NCBI GenBank assembly: GCA_037693485.1
Contig: CM075353.1
Location: 56,538,501-56,602,500, forward strand
Length of the DNA stretch: 64,000 nt
Direction: 5' to 3'
Source: Kitagawia praeruptora
Lineage: Eukaryota; Streptophyta; Magnoliopsida; Apiales; Apiaceae
This document shows, piece by piece, positions 22,494 through 35,892 of this stretch; position 1 is the first letter of the stretch, and each line of letters begins with the position of its first letter. The position numbers and the translations under genes are program-made. The notes under the pieces were generated by a model. It made no database searches. It was not told the DNA's origin and saw nothing but the letters and a program-made list of their open reading frames with translations.

Positions 22494-25024
22494 TCCGTTT
22501 GTCATTGCAGGGTGTTGAACAGGTTGAACGAGTAACCTGGATCTTGGACAGTGGATGTTCAAGGCATATGACTGCTGATAGAACCCTGCTGACAAATGTG
22601 GTGGAGAAGGCTGGCCCAGTAGTTACCTTTGGAGATAACAGCAAAGGTAGAACTGATGGATATGGCAGACTTGAAGCTGGAAATGTTATCATTAAAGAAG
22701 TGTCCTTTGTAAAAGGACTTGAGCATAATCTGCTGAGTATCAGTCAATTCTGTGATAAGGGATTTGAAGTCCACTTTAACAAGAAGAGTTGTCTGATTTC
22801 ACACAAGAGAAGTGAACAACCATCTCTTACAAGAGTCAGAAAAGGAAACTTGTACGTAGCCAATATGAACACTGGAAGCACTGAAGAAATCAACTGCTTC
22901 TACTCTAAAGCATCTAAAGATGAAAGCTGGCTATGGCATAAGAAACTTTCTCATCTAAATTTTAAAACAATGAACTCTCTGGTTAGAAGAGAGTTGGTGA
23001 GAGGTTTACCTCCAATGGAGTTCACACAGGAAGGACTATGTAATGCATGTAAAAAAGGCAAGCTTAAAAGGGCAACTCATAGGAGCACTAACACATCTTC
23101 AATAACTGAACCTCTACAATTACTTCATATGGATTTGTTTGGTCCAATTAATGTGATGTCAATATCAAAGAAAAGATATGCTCTTGTGATTGTTGATGAT
23201 TTTTCAAAATACACATGGGTCCTATTTCTGAATTCTAAAGATGAAACTCCACAGCTAGTGATTGTCACATCAAGTTGATTGAGCTGGATTCTAAGTATCC
23301 AGTGAGAGCTATAAGATAAGATAATGGAACTGAATTCAAGAATGCAGGTCTGAATGATTTTTACACTGAGAAGGGTATAACCAGACAGTACTCAACTCCA
23401 AGAACTCCTCAGCAAAATGGGGTAGTGGAAAGAAAGAATAGAACCTTGATTGAAGTTGCACGTACTATGTTAAGTGAATCAAGGCTTCCATTGTACTTTT
23501 GGGCTGAAGCTGTCAACACTGCATGCTATACCCAGAATCGAACTCTTATCAACAAAGACTTGATGAAGACACCATATGAAGCTATGACTGAAAAGAAACC
23601 AACACTCAAATACTTTCATGTATTTGGAGCAAAATGTTTTGTGCTTAAAGAAGGAGATGATCAAGGTGGAAAATTTGAGGCCAAAGCACATGAAGCAATT
23701 TTTATTGGTTATACAAGAAGAGCTTACAAGGTGTACGTGATGATCAGCAGAAAATGCTTGAAAGTGTCAATGTAACATTTGATGACACTAAACTCCCTAG
23801 TATCCAAACTGAGGATTCATCTGAAAAGCTATCTTTTGATGATATGATAGATCCAGATTCAGATGATGACAATCCACCTGATGTTTTTGCTGATGCTAAT
23901 GACAACAATGATAATGGTGATGATGATGATCAGGGTAATGGTGGTGAAAACAATGATAATAATGTAGATACACCTGACACTCCTGAACAATCATCTAGTC
24001 AACCTGGCAACAACTCAGGGGGAGACAATGAAGGATCAACTGGTCACACTCAACATCACAATCAAGATCAAGGTGAATCATCAAGATCTAATCTTCCCAG
24101 ACAGACTGTTTGGAATAGAGCTCATCCTTTTGAGCTAATCATTGGTGATCCTGATGTTGGTGTGCAAACTAGAAGAGCTTTTCAAAATCAATGTAATTAT
24201 TCAGGGTTTCTATCTGAAATGGAACCAAAGAAAACTGAAGAAGCTCTTTCTGATCCTGATTGGGTGATTGCTATGCAAAATGAACTCAATCAATTCAAAC
24301 AACAAGAAGTATGGAAGCTGGTACCCAGACCCAAAGATAGGAAAGTGGTTGACACAAGGTGGGTATTCAGAAACAAGCTAGATGAAGATAGGACAGTGAC
24401 AAGAAATAAAGCAAGACTGGTAGCAAAGGGTTATTCACAAGCTGAAGGCATTGATTATGATGAAACCTACGCTCCAGTGGCAAGACTTTAGGCTATCGGA
24501 ATATTTTTGGCATTCACAGCATTCTCAAACTTTAAGGTTTATCAAATGGATGTCAAGAGTGCTTTTCTGAATGAGAAGCTAGATGAAGAGGTATATGCAG
24601 AACAGCCCCTTGGCTTTGAAGATCCAGAATTCATGGATTATGTCTACTTTCTCTTCAAGGCTATTTATGGTCTTAAGCAAGCACCAAGGAAATGGTATGA
24701 CACTCTCTCCGAATTTTTACTTGAAAATGGTTTTGTTAGAGGTGTCATAGACAAAACTCTCTTCACAAAGAAACATAAAAATGATACAATATTAGTCCAA
24801 ATCTATGTGGATGATATAATATTCGGGTCTACTAATGATCTTCTTTGCATGAAATTTGCTAAGTTAATGCAGGGTAAGTTTGAAATGAGCATGATGGGTG
24901 AGCTGAAGTTCTTTCTTGGATTGCAAGTAAGTCAAAGGACAGATGAGATATTTATCTATCAATCCAAGTATGTCAAAGAGCTTCTCTAGAAATATCAAAT
25001 GGAGGACTCATCTTCAGCAAGAAC
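22494..25024 (+). pseudogene. pol: element A pol: protease, integrase, RT (SIRE type), decayed
   Basis: Protease has the DSG catalytic motif at about 22547. The pre-integrase zinc region (HKKLSHLNF, CNACKKGK) follows. The integrase triad is visible as the D in MDLFGP (about 23131), the D in DNGTEF (about 23320) and the E in VVERKNRT (about 23425). RT carries the WVFRNKLDED region, DVKSAFLN, and the catalytic YVDD at 24803-24814. Damage includes a frameshift near 23262, TAA at 23317, a frameshift near 23740, TAG at 24489 and TAG at 24987. Element C then splits the frame at 25024. Order protease-integrase-RT is diagnostic of Ty1/copia; an acidic Asn/Asp-rich linker lies between integrase and RT. 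Confidence 0.9.
25020..25024. repeat. target-site duplication of element C (left)
   Basis: AGAAC is repeated at 33748-33752. Confidence 0.9.
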
Positions 25025-26600
25025 TGATAGTGTTAGTGCCCTAGAGACAATGTAATTGTGCTTCTAGGATAAACTATTTTGTTATTCAGTGATTATGTTA
25101 TATCGATTATTCAACAATGATTTATTATATCTTTATTTACTGCGATATAAATATTAGAACAATAAATGTCCTTGGAATATGTAACATGTATTCTATATCT
25201 TTAAGTATGTGACTTAAAAAATGAGATTATAAGAATAGTGTTAATATTCCTAAATATCCCTAATCGAGCATTATTAATATGGGACAATTATAATGCATAA
25301 AGATTAGTATGTTTGTTGACTGATGACCACATCTCATTGGTCATAGGTATAGTGATACTAAAGTCAAGAACATAGGTGCATGTAATATTCTACATGGCAC
25401 TGGATTGACCCACAGTGAGTTTCTACATGTTGATAATGTCATTAGAAAGACTCACAGTGATAATGGTGTAATGATCCTTAGACTTGAGATCATTATATTT
25501 CTATACGAGGATTAATATACTTTGACTACATTAAAAGTTACCTTTGACCGGGTGATGATAAAAATGTACATCGGGTATATTATGAGACGTATGAGAAATA
25601 TGAATGATAGATAAAGGATTTAACCCTCCTATTATTAGGAGAGATATTATTGGCCTCTTGATTGAGTGAGACTATAAAATGCATGGCCGTGCTCAAATAA
25701 TGATTTGTCTTAATAGTCTACTCATGTATCAAGTAAACCCGGATTAAATTATGAAGAGGATGACTAAATACATGCCTCGAGTTTAATCTATAATATTTGG
25801 TTAAAGGGATTATATTACACGGAAACATTATATCACGAAAGGTTTAATTGGATCACCAATTATTATTATTACTTGGTTAGCAATGATGTATTACTAGATG
25901 CCACTCATTGTTTATAATTTTATTATTGGATATTAAAATTATTGCCAACGTAATAATAACCTAAAGGGTTACACAATAAGAACGTTTTAAAAGGAGTTTT
26001 AATTTAAATATTAGATTTACATTAAATAATTAAAATTCGAAATTGATTATGGAATCAGATTTCTTTTTTAATTAAATGATTATAAATTCGAAATTGGATA
26101 AATAATTAATTGAGTTGGACTTAGTTAATTAAATGTTATTTCGAATTTAATTCATTAAAAAAAACCCAAATCAGTTTGTTTTAATTGAAGCCCAAGCTGA
26201 TTAGGGTTAGGCCCATCTTTCTCCCTATAAATACATAAAGATGTATTGGTTAGGGAAATACTTTTGCAAAATCGTTTTTCTTAAAAAACCCTAGCTGCTC
26301 TATTCTTTGAGAGGCTAGAGAGAGAGAGAGGCTGATTTTGGCTAGTACCTGCTCCTTGGATCGTTGGATGATCGAACGTTCGTGTGGACGATTTAGAGAC
26401 GCGAATCTTGCATCAAAGGTTTGCGTGGTGATCACAATCTAGGACCTCCATCTGTCAACCGAATTCGTAAAGCTTCGTAAAGGTACTGATTCTATTCACC
26501 ATAATCAGCATGTCTTATACATGGATCCTATGATTAGGGTTTCGGATTTTTATTGTTTTTACGACTGTTTTTCGCTGCGTTTATGCCCCGAAACCCCTCA
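25025..26600 (+). repeat. 5' LTR of element C
   Basis: TGATAGTGTTAG to AACCCCTCA. It pairs with 32168-33747 with a handful of visible substitutions and small indels (a GA run near 26320 differs). TATAAATA at 26226-26233 is the likely TATA box. Confidence 0.95.
26226..26233 (+). promoter_or_regulatory. TATA box in the element C 5' LTR
   Basis: TATAAATA follows a TCTCCC motif and is conserved in the other LTR at 33369-33376. Confidence 0.65.
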
Positions 26601-26601
26601 A

Positions 26602-26613
26602 TGGTATCAGAGC
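26602..26613 (+). other. primer-binding site of element C
   Basis: TGGTATCAGAGC, complementary to initiator Met-tRNA, starts two bases after the LTR. Confidence 0.92.
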
Positions 26614-28160
26614 TACGTGTATAAGAGGTTGGTTTGGTTACGTGTTTACTGTATTATTACGAGTATGCATGTTTGATGAATCTACCATGATACAGTTATG
26701 TTATATGTGTGATATAATGAATCTGTATATTCTGATATGATGATGCTAGCATGTTTAGAATCTGCCATGACTCATATGTATGTGATCTGTTAATGATATG
26801 TATGCTAGCTGCTTGGTTTGTATGATGATATAAACTGTCGGATGGATGTTATTGGATATGATCCGTATACAGGGACTAGGGTTATGTGTATGCTGATACA
26901 TGTTTTATGGTAACTGGAATTATGGTCGCATGTATACTGATATATGCTTCTGGAATCGAATTCTGGTAAGGATTTGCTTGTATTCTGGTAAGTACATTAG
27001 TATAGTTATGTTTTATATTCTATGTAATAAGAAGATCATTGGAAGCATGCAATGAAGGATCAATGGAGATGAAGGTTGATGACACAAAGAAGACATGTAT
27101 TTATGAAGACCAACTATGTAATAATTTAGTTTTATTAACCACCATAGATTGACCTAGATTTTTCCATTAGCTTGGAAAGATATTATAGGATTGGGCCATA
27201 ACTAAGCACGATTTTACATTCATGCACTTTACATATGATGATATGTATGCGTAATGATAGATATGCATGCTTAATTAGATTAAGTAGAATGTATGTATGT
27301 ATTAGATACATCACCCATGCCATGCCTGCTTAAATAAGATAAAATCTGTAACGACTCGAGATTTTAAAATTTACTATAACGACTATGAGATTTCTGTATT
27401 TAATGAAATACGGAATTAAATACGAATTTTTAATTATTTCGATATGGGGAGATTTTGTCAAAAACGGGTCATACCTGTAAGGAAGTTGGAAATTAAGTGA
27501 GGCCGCTTGTGACTCCTCCAACAACCTGGAATTCAAACCATTGGTGAATATTGATTTGAAGTATTTAATTTAAGGAAAAATTGGGAATCTTTTTATGATG
27601 GGATCATGGTCGTTTTAAATAAACCCCTAACAGAATATTAAGTTTAAGATGCCTTCCAAATGGAAAACACTCGTCAAGACCTAGATCGACAAAGGGTAGG
27701 TGCGCCAAAGCGGAGTACCCTCGTTTATCGTGGTAAGGCGCGATCGAGTAAGTTAGTGATACTCAAATGTTAGACCTTTGGGTTTGACTTAACTAAGTGA
27801 CCACAATAGGATTGTGAACTTAGAGGCATAGAGTTTGGTAAGATTTACTGGATGAATAGGAACAAATGTTGTTCTACCAAACTATCCAAGAGTTATATAT
27901 GATATAATTGACAAATGTTGTCTACCTAAATAATCATTTTAAGGAGAAAAGCCAAAGCTGACCTTAAAAGGGATGAAATATGGATCTTGGCTCACTAGAA
28001 AGGTTTAGAGAAACTTTTCCGAATTGATAGGTAGGGCTATTAATTTGATAAAAATAGTGGGAGATATATATTATGAATATATATGAATAATCACTTGAAC
28101 ATAATTTAACAATTCCGTAGACTAATTATTTTATGCATTTTAACATTGTAGATATTCGAA
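26614..28160 (+). other. long untranslated leader of element C
   Basis: About 1.5 kb without an ORF precedes gag; long leaders are usual in BARE/Angela-like elements. The first part is rich in TATG/ATGATA words. From about 27347 it holds a TGTAACGACTCGAG start reminiscent of a gypsy LTR end. Around 27690-27760 there is a more GC-rich, structured-looking segment that may belong to the packaging/leader region. Confidence 0.6.
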
Positions 28161-31100
28161 ATGGCAAACAACACAAACAACACTTTCTCTGTGCGATCAG
28201 TCCTTGAGAAGGACAAGCTTACAGGATCAAACTTCCTTGACTGGTCTAGGAATTTGAGAATTGTTCTCATGCAGGAAAAGAAATCTTATGTGATTGATAT
28301 TCCTCCACCGGCAGCCCCTGCTGCTAATGCCACTCAAGATCAACGAAATGCTTATCAGAAGCATATTGATGATGCTACTGATGTGGCTTGTCTTATGCTT
28401 GCTACTATGGATGCTGAGCTTCAGAAGCAGCATTTTGATATGAATGCTTATACTATGTTTGAACATCTTTCGACGATGTTTCAATCACAGGCTCGTGTGG
28501 AAAAGTTCAACACAAGCAAAGCACTCTTCTCGTGCAAGCAGGGCAACGGACCAGTCGGACCACATGTTCTAAAGATGATCGGGTATTGTGATTACCTTTC
28601 TCGTTTGGGTTTCCCGCTTCAGCGAGAGGCTCAAGTCGATATAATCTTGCAATCTTTGAACAGCGACTATACTCAGTTCATTATGACTTTTAATATGACT
28701 GAGCAAGATAAGACTCCTATGGAATTGTTGGCCATGCTGAGGACCACTGAAGCAAATATGGTCAAGGCAACTGAGAAAGCTCCCATAATGATGGTGGGCA
28801 AGAAAGGTGCTAAGGGAAAAGGGAAATGGAAGGGCAAGAAAAAGGTAGCATCAAAAGATCTTGGTCCTTCTAAGCCCTCTTTCAAAAAGGCTAAAAAGCC
28901 GAAGGGAGATGTCGTACAGGCTGACAAAGGTGAATGTCACTACTGCAAGAAGCCTGGTCACTGGAAGAGAAACTGTCCTGTTTACTTGGAGGATCTGAAG
29001 AAGAAGAAGGCTGCGCAAGCTTCTACTTCAGGTATTTATGTTATAGAAGTCAATCTGTCTATTTCTACATCTTGGGTATTGGATACTGGATGTGCTTCTC
29101 ATATTTGTATAAATGTGCAGGAACTGCAGAGAAGTAGGACTTTGGCTAAGGGAGAAGTTGACCTACGCGTTGGCAATGGAGCAAAGGTTGCTGCTTTAGC
29201 TGTAGGGACTTATCATTTATCGTTGCCCACAGGGCTCATTTTAGAACTTGAGAACTGTTTTTACGTGCCTGCGATTTGCAGAAACATTATTTCCATTTCT
29301 TGTTTGGACAAGATTGGTTTTTCTTTCTTAATTCAGAACAATAGTTGTTCCTTTTCATTGAATAATGTTACCTATGGGGTTGCACGTTTGTTTAATGGTT
29401 TATATGTTCTTGATCTTGATACTTCTGTCTATAACATAAATAACAAACGTCTTAAAACAAATGACTCAAATCATACATACCTCTGACACTGTCGTTTAGG
29501 CCATATAAATGAGAATCGCATTTCCAAGTTACATAAGGATGGATACTTGGACAAGTTTGATTTCGAATCATACGAGGAATGTGAACCATGTCTCGTTGGC
29601 AAAATGACTAAAGCTCCTTTTACCGATCAAGGTGAGAGGGCCACCAAACGATTGGAACTGATACATAGTGATGTATGTGGTCCAATGCGTACAATGGCAA
29701 GAGGTGGCTATTACTATTTCATAACCTTTACTGATAATTTTAGTAGATACAGATATGTGTATCTTTTGAAGAACAAATCCGAATCATTTGAAAAATTCAA
29801 AGAGTATAAGGCTGAAGTAGAGAAGCAAAAGAGCGAAAGTATTAAAACTCTACGATCTGATCGTGGGGGAGAATAGTTAAGCTTAGAATTTAAGAATTTC
29901 TTAAAGGAGTGTGGTATCGTATCACAACTCACTCCTCCTGGAACACCACAATGGAATGGGGTGTCTGAAAGGAGAAATCGTACCTTGTTGGACATGGTGC
30001 GATCGATGATGAGTCATGCGGATCTTCCAATTAGTTTCTGGGGTTATGCCCTAGAGACGGCTACACAAACACTAAACCGTGTTCCTTCAAAATCGGTTCA
30101 AAAGACACCATATGAGTTATGGACTGAAAAACGTAATAGCGTTTCATTTATGAAAGTTTGGGGATGTGAAGCGTTTGTGAAATGTTTGATCTCTGATAAG
30201 CTAGGACCGAAATCAGACAAATGTAATTTTGTAGGATACCCATTGGAAACTAAAGGGTATTATTTCTATAAACCTTCTGAGAACAAAGTGTTTGTTGCTC
30301 GAACGGCTGTATTTCTAGAGAGAGAACTGCTTTCTAAGAAAAACAGTGGGAGGACAATAGATCTCGATGAGGATCGAGAACTACAAGATGTTGTTGAACC
30401 AGAGTTGGAACATGAGCAGAATGAGACTCAAGATGTTGAGAACAATACTGATCAAGAAACACAGGTCGTTCGTAGATCAAGTAGGATTCGCCATGAGCCA
30501 GAGAGATATTATGGATTTCTCCTGACTCAAAGTGGCGATGTGATGCTTGTAGATAATGATGAGCCTCTCACCTACAAGGATGCTATGAATAGTCCAGATT
30601 CTGAGAGATGGCAGGAAGCCATGAAATCTGAGATGGATTCCATGTATGAAAACAAAGTATGGACTTTGGTTGCACCACCTGATGGGGTTAAACCCATAGA
30701 ATGCAAGTGGGTTTTCAAGAAGAAAACTGACATGGATGGAAATTTACAGACCTACAAAGCAAGACTGGTGGCGAAAGGTTTCAAGCAAATTCATGGTATA
30801 GACTATGATAAAACTTTCTCACCGGTAGCTATGGTCAAATCCATCAGGATTTTGCTTGCGATAGCGGCTTATTATGACTATGAAATCTGGCAAATGGATG
30901 TCAAGACTGCTTTCCTAAATGGAAGCTTAGAAGAGGATGTGTACATGACACAACCTGAGGGTTTTGTCGATCCAAAGTTTGCTAGAATGGTTTGTAAGTT
31001 GATACGATCTATTTATGGATTGAAGCAGGCCTCAAGGAGGTGGAACATCCGTTTTGATGAAACAGTCAAAGATTTTGGCTTCATACAAAGTGAGGATGAG

Positions 31101-32153
31101 CCGTGTGTTTACAAGAAGGTTAGTGGGAGCCATGTGGCATTCCTAGTATTATATGTGGATGACATATTACTAATAGGGAATGACATTCCTTCTCTACAGG
31201 CTGTGAAGACTTGGTTGGGAAAAAGTTTCTCGATGAAAGACTTAGGCGATGCTACCTATATCTTAGGGATCAGGATCTATAGAGATAGATCTAAAAGATT
31301 AATCGGCCTAAGTCAGAGTACATACATTGACAAAGTATTGCATCGTTTTGGAATGCAAGAGGCAAAGAGGGGCTTTGTCCCGGTGTCTCATGGGATAGTG
31401 ATCTCAAAGGAAAACTGTCCTAAATCATCAGATGATAAGGACCGTATGAGTAAAGTACCATATGCTTCGGCAATTGGTTCTATAATGTATGCGATGATAT
31501 GTACTCGTCCTGATGTCTCGTATGCTTTAAGCATGACAAGCAGGTACCAGTCAAATCCTGGTGAGGGTCACTGGACAGTTGTCAAGAATATTCTTAAGTA
31601 CCTTAAACGGACTAAAGATTCGTTCTTGATATACGGAGGAGATGAGAAGCTGGTTGTAAAAGGTTACACTGATGCTAGTTTCCAGACAGATAGGGATGAT
31701 TCTGTGTCCCAGTCTGGATTCGTGTTTTGTCTAAATGGAGGTGCTGTAAGCTGGAAAAGTTCGAAGCAAGAGACAGTAGCTGATTCTACAATAGAAGCTG
31801 AGTATATTGCTGCCAGTGAAGCAGCCAGTGAAGCAGCCAAAGAGGCTGTTTGGATTCGAAAATTTATTTCGGGACTTGGTGTGGTTCCGTCGATCGCAGA
31901 TCCAGTTGATCTGTATTGCGATAACAATGGAGCTATTGCGCAGGCAAAGGAACCGAGGTCCCATTCCAAAGCAAAGCATATACTTAGGAGATATCACCTT
32001 CTTCGAGAGATAAACGAGAGAGGAGATATACATATATGTAAAGTGCATACTAATGATAATGTTGCGGACCCACTGACCAAAGCTTTGTCGCAGCAGAAGC
32101 ACGAAGGTCACACTAGTTCCATGGGTATTAGATACATAGGCGATTGGCTCTAG
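28161..32153 (+). pseudogene. gag-pol: element C gag-pol polyprotein, two in-frame stops
   Basis: A single frame runs from ATG 28161 to TAG 32151-32153, about 1,330 codons. It is broken only by TGA at 29484-29486 and TAG at 29874-29876. Gag covers residues 1-280 with a CCHC knuckle at C259-C272. Protease has DTG at residues 308-310. The pre-integrase zinc region and the integrase (D in HSDVCGP, D in RSDRGGE, E in VSERRNRT near 29966) follow. RT has YVDD at 31152-31163, and RNase H runs to the C-terminus. The first stop lies where copia proteins usually have Trp; the second follows the integrase DRGGE. RNase H contains a 12-bp tandem duplication (31812-31835). With no frameshift over 4 kb, the element is young; protein from this copy would lack integrase and RT unless stops are bypassed. 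Confidence 0.93.
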
Positions 32154-32156
32154 TGC

Positions 32157-32167
32157 AAGTGGGAGAT
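32157..32167 (+). other. polypurine tract of element C
   Basis: AAGTGGGAGAT ends directly at the TG of the 3' LTR, a typical copia PPT. Confidence 0.8.
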
Positions 32168-33747
32168 TGATAGTGTTAGTGCCCTAGAGAAAATGTAATT
32201 GTGCTTCTAGGATAAACTATTTTGTTATTCAGTGATTATGTTATATCGATTATTCAACAATGATTTATTATATCTTTATTTACTGCGATATAAATATTAG
32301 AACAATAAATGTCCTTGGAATATGTAACATGTATTCTATATCTTTAAGTATGTGACTTAAAAAATGAGATTATAAGAATAGTGTTAATATTCCTAAATAT
32401 CCCTAATCGAGCATTATTAATATGGGACAATTATAATGCATAAAGATTAGTATGTTTGTTGACTGATGACCACATCTCATTGGTCATAGGTATAGTGATA
32501 CTAAAGTCAAGAACATAGGTGCATGTAATATTCTACATGGCACTGGATTGACCCACAGTGAGTTTCTACATGTTGATAATGTCATTAGAAAGACTCACAG
32601 TGATAATGGTGTAATGATCCTTAGACTTGAGATCATTATATTTCTATACGAGGATTAATATACTTTGACTACATTAAAAGTTACCTTTGACCGGGTGATG
32701 ATAAAAATGTACATCGGGTATATTATGAGACGTATGAGAAATATGAATGATAGATAAAGGATTTAACCCTCCTATTATTAGGAGAGATATTATTGGCCTC
32801 TTGATTGAGTGAGACTATAAAATGCATGGCCGTGCTCAAATAATGATTTGTCTTAATAGTCTACTCATGTATCAAGTAAACCCGGATTAAATTATGAAGA
32901 GGATGACTAAATACATGCCTCGAGTTTAATCTATAATATTTGGTTAAAGGGATTATATTACACGGAAACATTATATCACGAAAGGTTTAATTGGATCACC
33001 AATTATTATTATTACTTGGGTAGCAATGATGTATTACTAGATGCCACTCATTGTTTATAATTTTATTATTGGATATTAAAATTATTGACAACGTAATAAT
33101 AACCTAAAGGGTTACACAATAAGAACGTTTTAAAAGGAGTTTTAATTTAAATATTAGATTTACATTAAATAATTAAAATTCGAAATTGATTATGGAATCA
33201 GATTTCGTTTTGAATTAAATGATTATAAATTCGAAATTGGATAAATAATTAATTGAGTTGGACTTAGTTAATTAAATGTTATTTCGAATTTAATTCATTA
33301 AAAAAAACCCAAATCAGTTTTTTTTAATTGAAGCCCAAGCTGATTAGGGTTAGGCCCATCTTTCTCCCTATAAATACATAAAGATGTATTGGTTAGGGAA
33401 ACACTTTTGCAAAATCGTTTTTCTTAAAAAACCCTAGCTGCTCTATTCTTTGAGAGGCTAGAGAGAGAGAGAGAGAGGCTGATTTTGGCTAGTACCTGCT
33501 CCTTGGATCGTTGGACGATCGAACGTTCGTGTGGACGATATAGAGACGCGGATCTTGCATCAAAGGTTTGCGTGGTGATCACAATCTAGGACCTCCATCT
33601 GTCAACCGAATTCGTAAAGCTTCGTAAAGGTACTGATTCTATTCACCATAATCAGCATGTCTTATACATGGATCCTATGATTAGGGTTTCGGATTTTTAT
33701 TGTTTTTACGACTGTTTTTCGCTGCGTTTATGCCCCGAAACCCTTCA
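32168..33747 (+). repeat. 3' LTR of element C
   Basis: 1,580 bp, same ends and order as 25025-26600. The TSD copy AGAAC follows at 33748-33752. TATAAATA recurs at 33369-33376. Confidence 0.95.
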
Positions 33748-34482
33748 AGAACACCATCATCTACAGCTGTTAAATTTGGAGCATGTGAAAATTCTGCTAA
33801 GGTAGATATCACAAGCTACAGAGGTATGATAGGCTCATTACTTTACCTTACTGCAAGTAGACCAGATATTATGTATGCGACATGCTTGTGTGCAAGGTTC
33901 CAAGCGGATCCTAGAGATGTGCATCTCATTGCTGTTAAAAGAATCTTTAGATATCTTAAGGGTACGCCTAACTTAGGCATCTGGTACCCTAATGATTCTG
34001 GTTTTAATCTTGTTGGATATACAGATTCAGATTATGCAGGAAGTGTTGTAGATAGGAAAAGCACCTCTGGGAGTTGTCAATTCCTAGGTGGCAGGTTGGT
34101 TTCCTGGTACAGCAAGAAACAGCAAACAGTTTCCAACTCCACAGCTGAAGCTGAATACATAGCTGTTGGAAGCTGTTGTGCACAGATCTTGTGGATTAGG
34201 AATCAGTTAAGAGATTATGGCTTTGTACTTGACAGGATTCCTATCCTGTGTGACAATACAAGTGCCATAGCAATCTCCAACAATCCTGTGCAGCATACAA
34301 GGACCAAGCACATTGACATCAGGTATCATTTTATTCGAGAGCATGTCATGAATGGTACCGTGGAGTTATATTTTGTACCCACGGAAGAACAAACAGCAGA
34401 TATTTTTACTAAGTCTCTTGATGAATCCACATTCACCAGAATTGTTGGTGAATTGGGTATGTTAAATAGTCCTAGTAATTAA
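33748..34482 (+). pseudogene. pol: element A RNase H domain (3' end of pol)
   Basis: The element A frame resumes after the AGAAC repeat and ends at TAA 34480-34482. It contains the end of RT (YRGMIGSLLYLTASRPDI), then copia RNase H with YTDSDYAG, the STAEAEYIA motif and a CDNTSAI segment. This ~240-residue piece is open throughout, unlike the rest of element A. Apparent coding sequence in the LTR before 33748 is not part of it. Confidence 0.9.
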
Positions 34483-35892
34483 ACTAGTTAATATCTGATG
34501 TTTGCTCTTTAATAATTTATAAGTGATTACTTTGTTAATATTTGTTATTAAAATCACTTGTATAATTATTTTATCAACTTATCTTCTTGGTTGTTAATTC
34601 TTAAATCATTGTCATTATCTTCTTAATATATTCCTACTTACTTTTTTTAATTTTAGAATATTTTTATTTTCTCTAAAAATATTTTTCTCAAATTTTACAA
34701 GTTAAAATTAGTGAGAAATATTTTTTTGTTGAAAATTACTTTTGAATATTTGTGTTGATTCAATAAGTCATATTTTCTATTTAATGATTTTCTATAAGAA
34801 AGTTATTTTATTAAGAAAATATATAGATTTATTAATTTACTACAAATATTTATGTAAATAGTTAATAGTTTATTCAATATTTTGTAGTGTTTGTCCTTTT
34901 GTTATTATTGTTTGATTTCGTAAAAAGGATAACCTATGGTATTTTTAGTATTTTCTATTTTTTGTTTAGCTATTTTTAAGTAGTTTTATTGTTGTAAATA
35001 TTTTTTTTTGTAAATTATTTTCTTTTATTTCTAATAATCTGAAATTATTATTAATACAATTATTTTTGAATAGTACAAAAAATCGTATTTTTTTCTTTTT
35101 AGTTTTTATTTTATATTATTATTATATATATTATTTCTTATTTTTGTATATTATTTTTCATGTGTATATAAATAGTTTGTATAGTTTTTACAGTTTAGTT
35201 ACTATACTTTCAAAACTTACAAACAGGTCCCTGTACTTGGTTCTTTTGTACTTCTTCTGTTTAACACAAACATATCATGCTATTTTAACTTCTAATCTTT
35301 GTTGTGTTGTTGTTATTAACATAATTTCTTATATAGGACCATTGTTGGTATCAAAATGGTATATGTCAATTCAATTGTTTAGGCACTAACGTTTGATTTT
35401 CAGGTTCTAACAATTGGAAGACAAGACCTAACAAGTGTTAACAAGTGGTAACAGTTGGTATCTAACATACATGATCTAAAACATGATAAAATAGTTTTGT
35501 TTGTATTGGTTTAAACATTAACATTCATTAATTTGATTAATATTTATTGTTAATTGGATTCTTGTTTATGTTTTTGTTTAGTAAAATCGGCTCAAGATCT
35601 ATATCTTTCCTAACTCAAAATTTCTTTCTACAGCTGTGATTGCTTACATTGTAAATCTTTTGAAATCACAACTGTATATCATTCTATCTCTATTGCTCAT
35701 ATTCTGTGATGCAGGTTCATCTAAATGGAGTTTTGTTTTCTCACATGATTAGTCATGAGGTTGTAAACCCAACAACTTTTATCCCAGACTACAGTCAAAC
35801 TTATACACATTCGAATTTACCCCCTAAAAGGAAGTAACCTATCAGACTAGAGGTCACCAGGGAGTAACTGTACACGATGCAGCAAATAAGGA
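34483..35892 (+). other. element A 3' region after pol, before element D
   Basis: 1.4 kb of very AT-rich sequence with no intact ORF. SIRE-type elements can carry an env-like ORF here; none is recognisable, though degraded remains cannot be excluded. It ends at the AAGGA TSD of element D (35888-35892). Confidence 0.5.

Larger units (their letters stand above)
25025..33747 (+). mobile_element. element C, complete Ty1/copia retrotransposon, Angela/BARE-like
   Basis: LTRs of 1,576 and 1,580 bp, a primer-binding site at 26602, a 1.5-kb leader, one gag-pol frame with two stops, a PPT and an AGAAC TSD define a full element of 8,723 bp. Lineage is inferred from gag and protease motifs. It interrupts the RT/RNase H region of element A. 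Confidence 0.95.

Noticed and set aside
33700..33750. Open frame extending the element A RNase H leftward into 33700
   Set aside because: Bases before 33748 belong to the LTR of element C. The true upstream exon is 22494-25024.
35405..35465. TAACAGTTGGTATC near 35447 as a second primer-binding site in element A
   Set aside because: It lacks the CAGAGC half, follows no LTR end, and lies in AT-rich sequence full of TTAACAA words.
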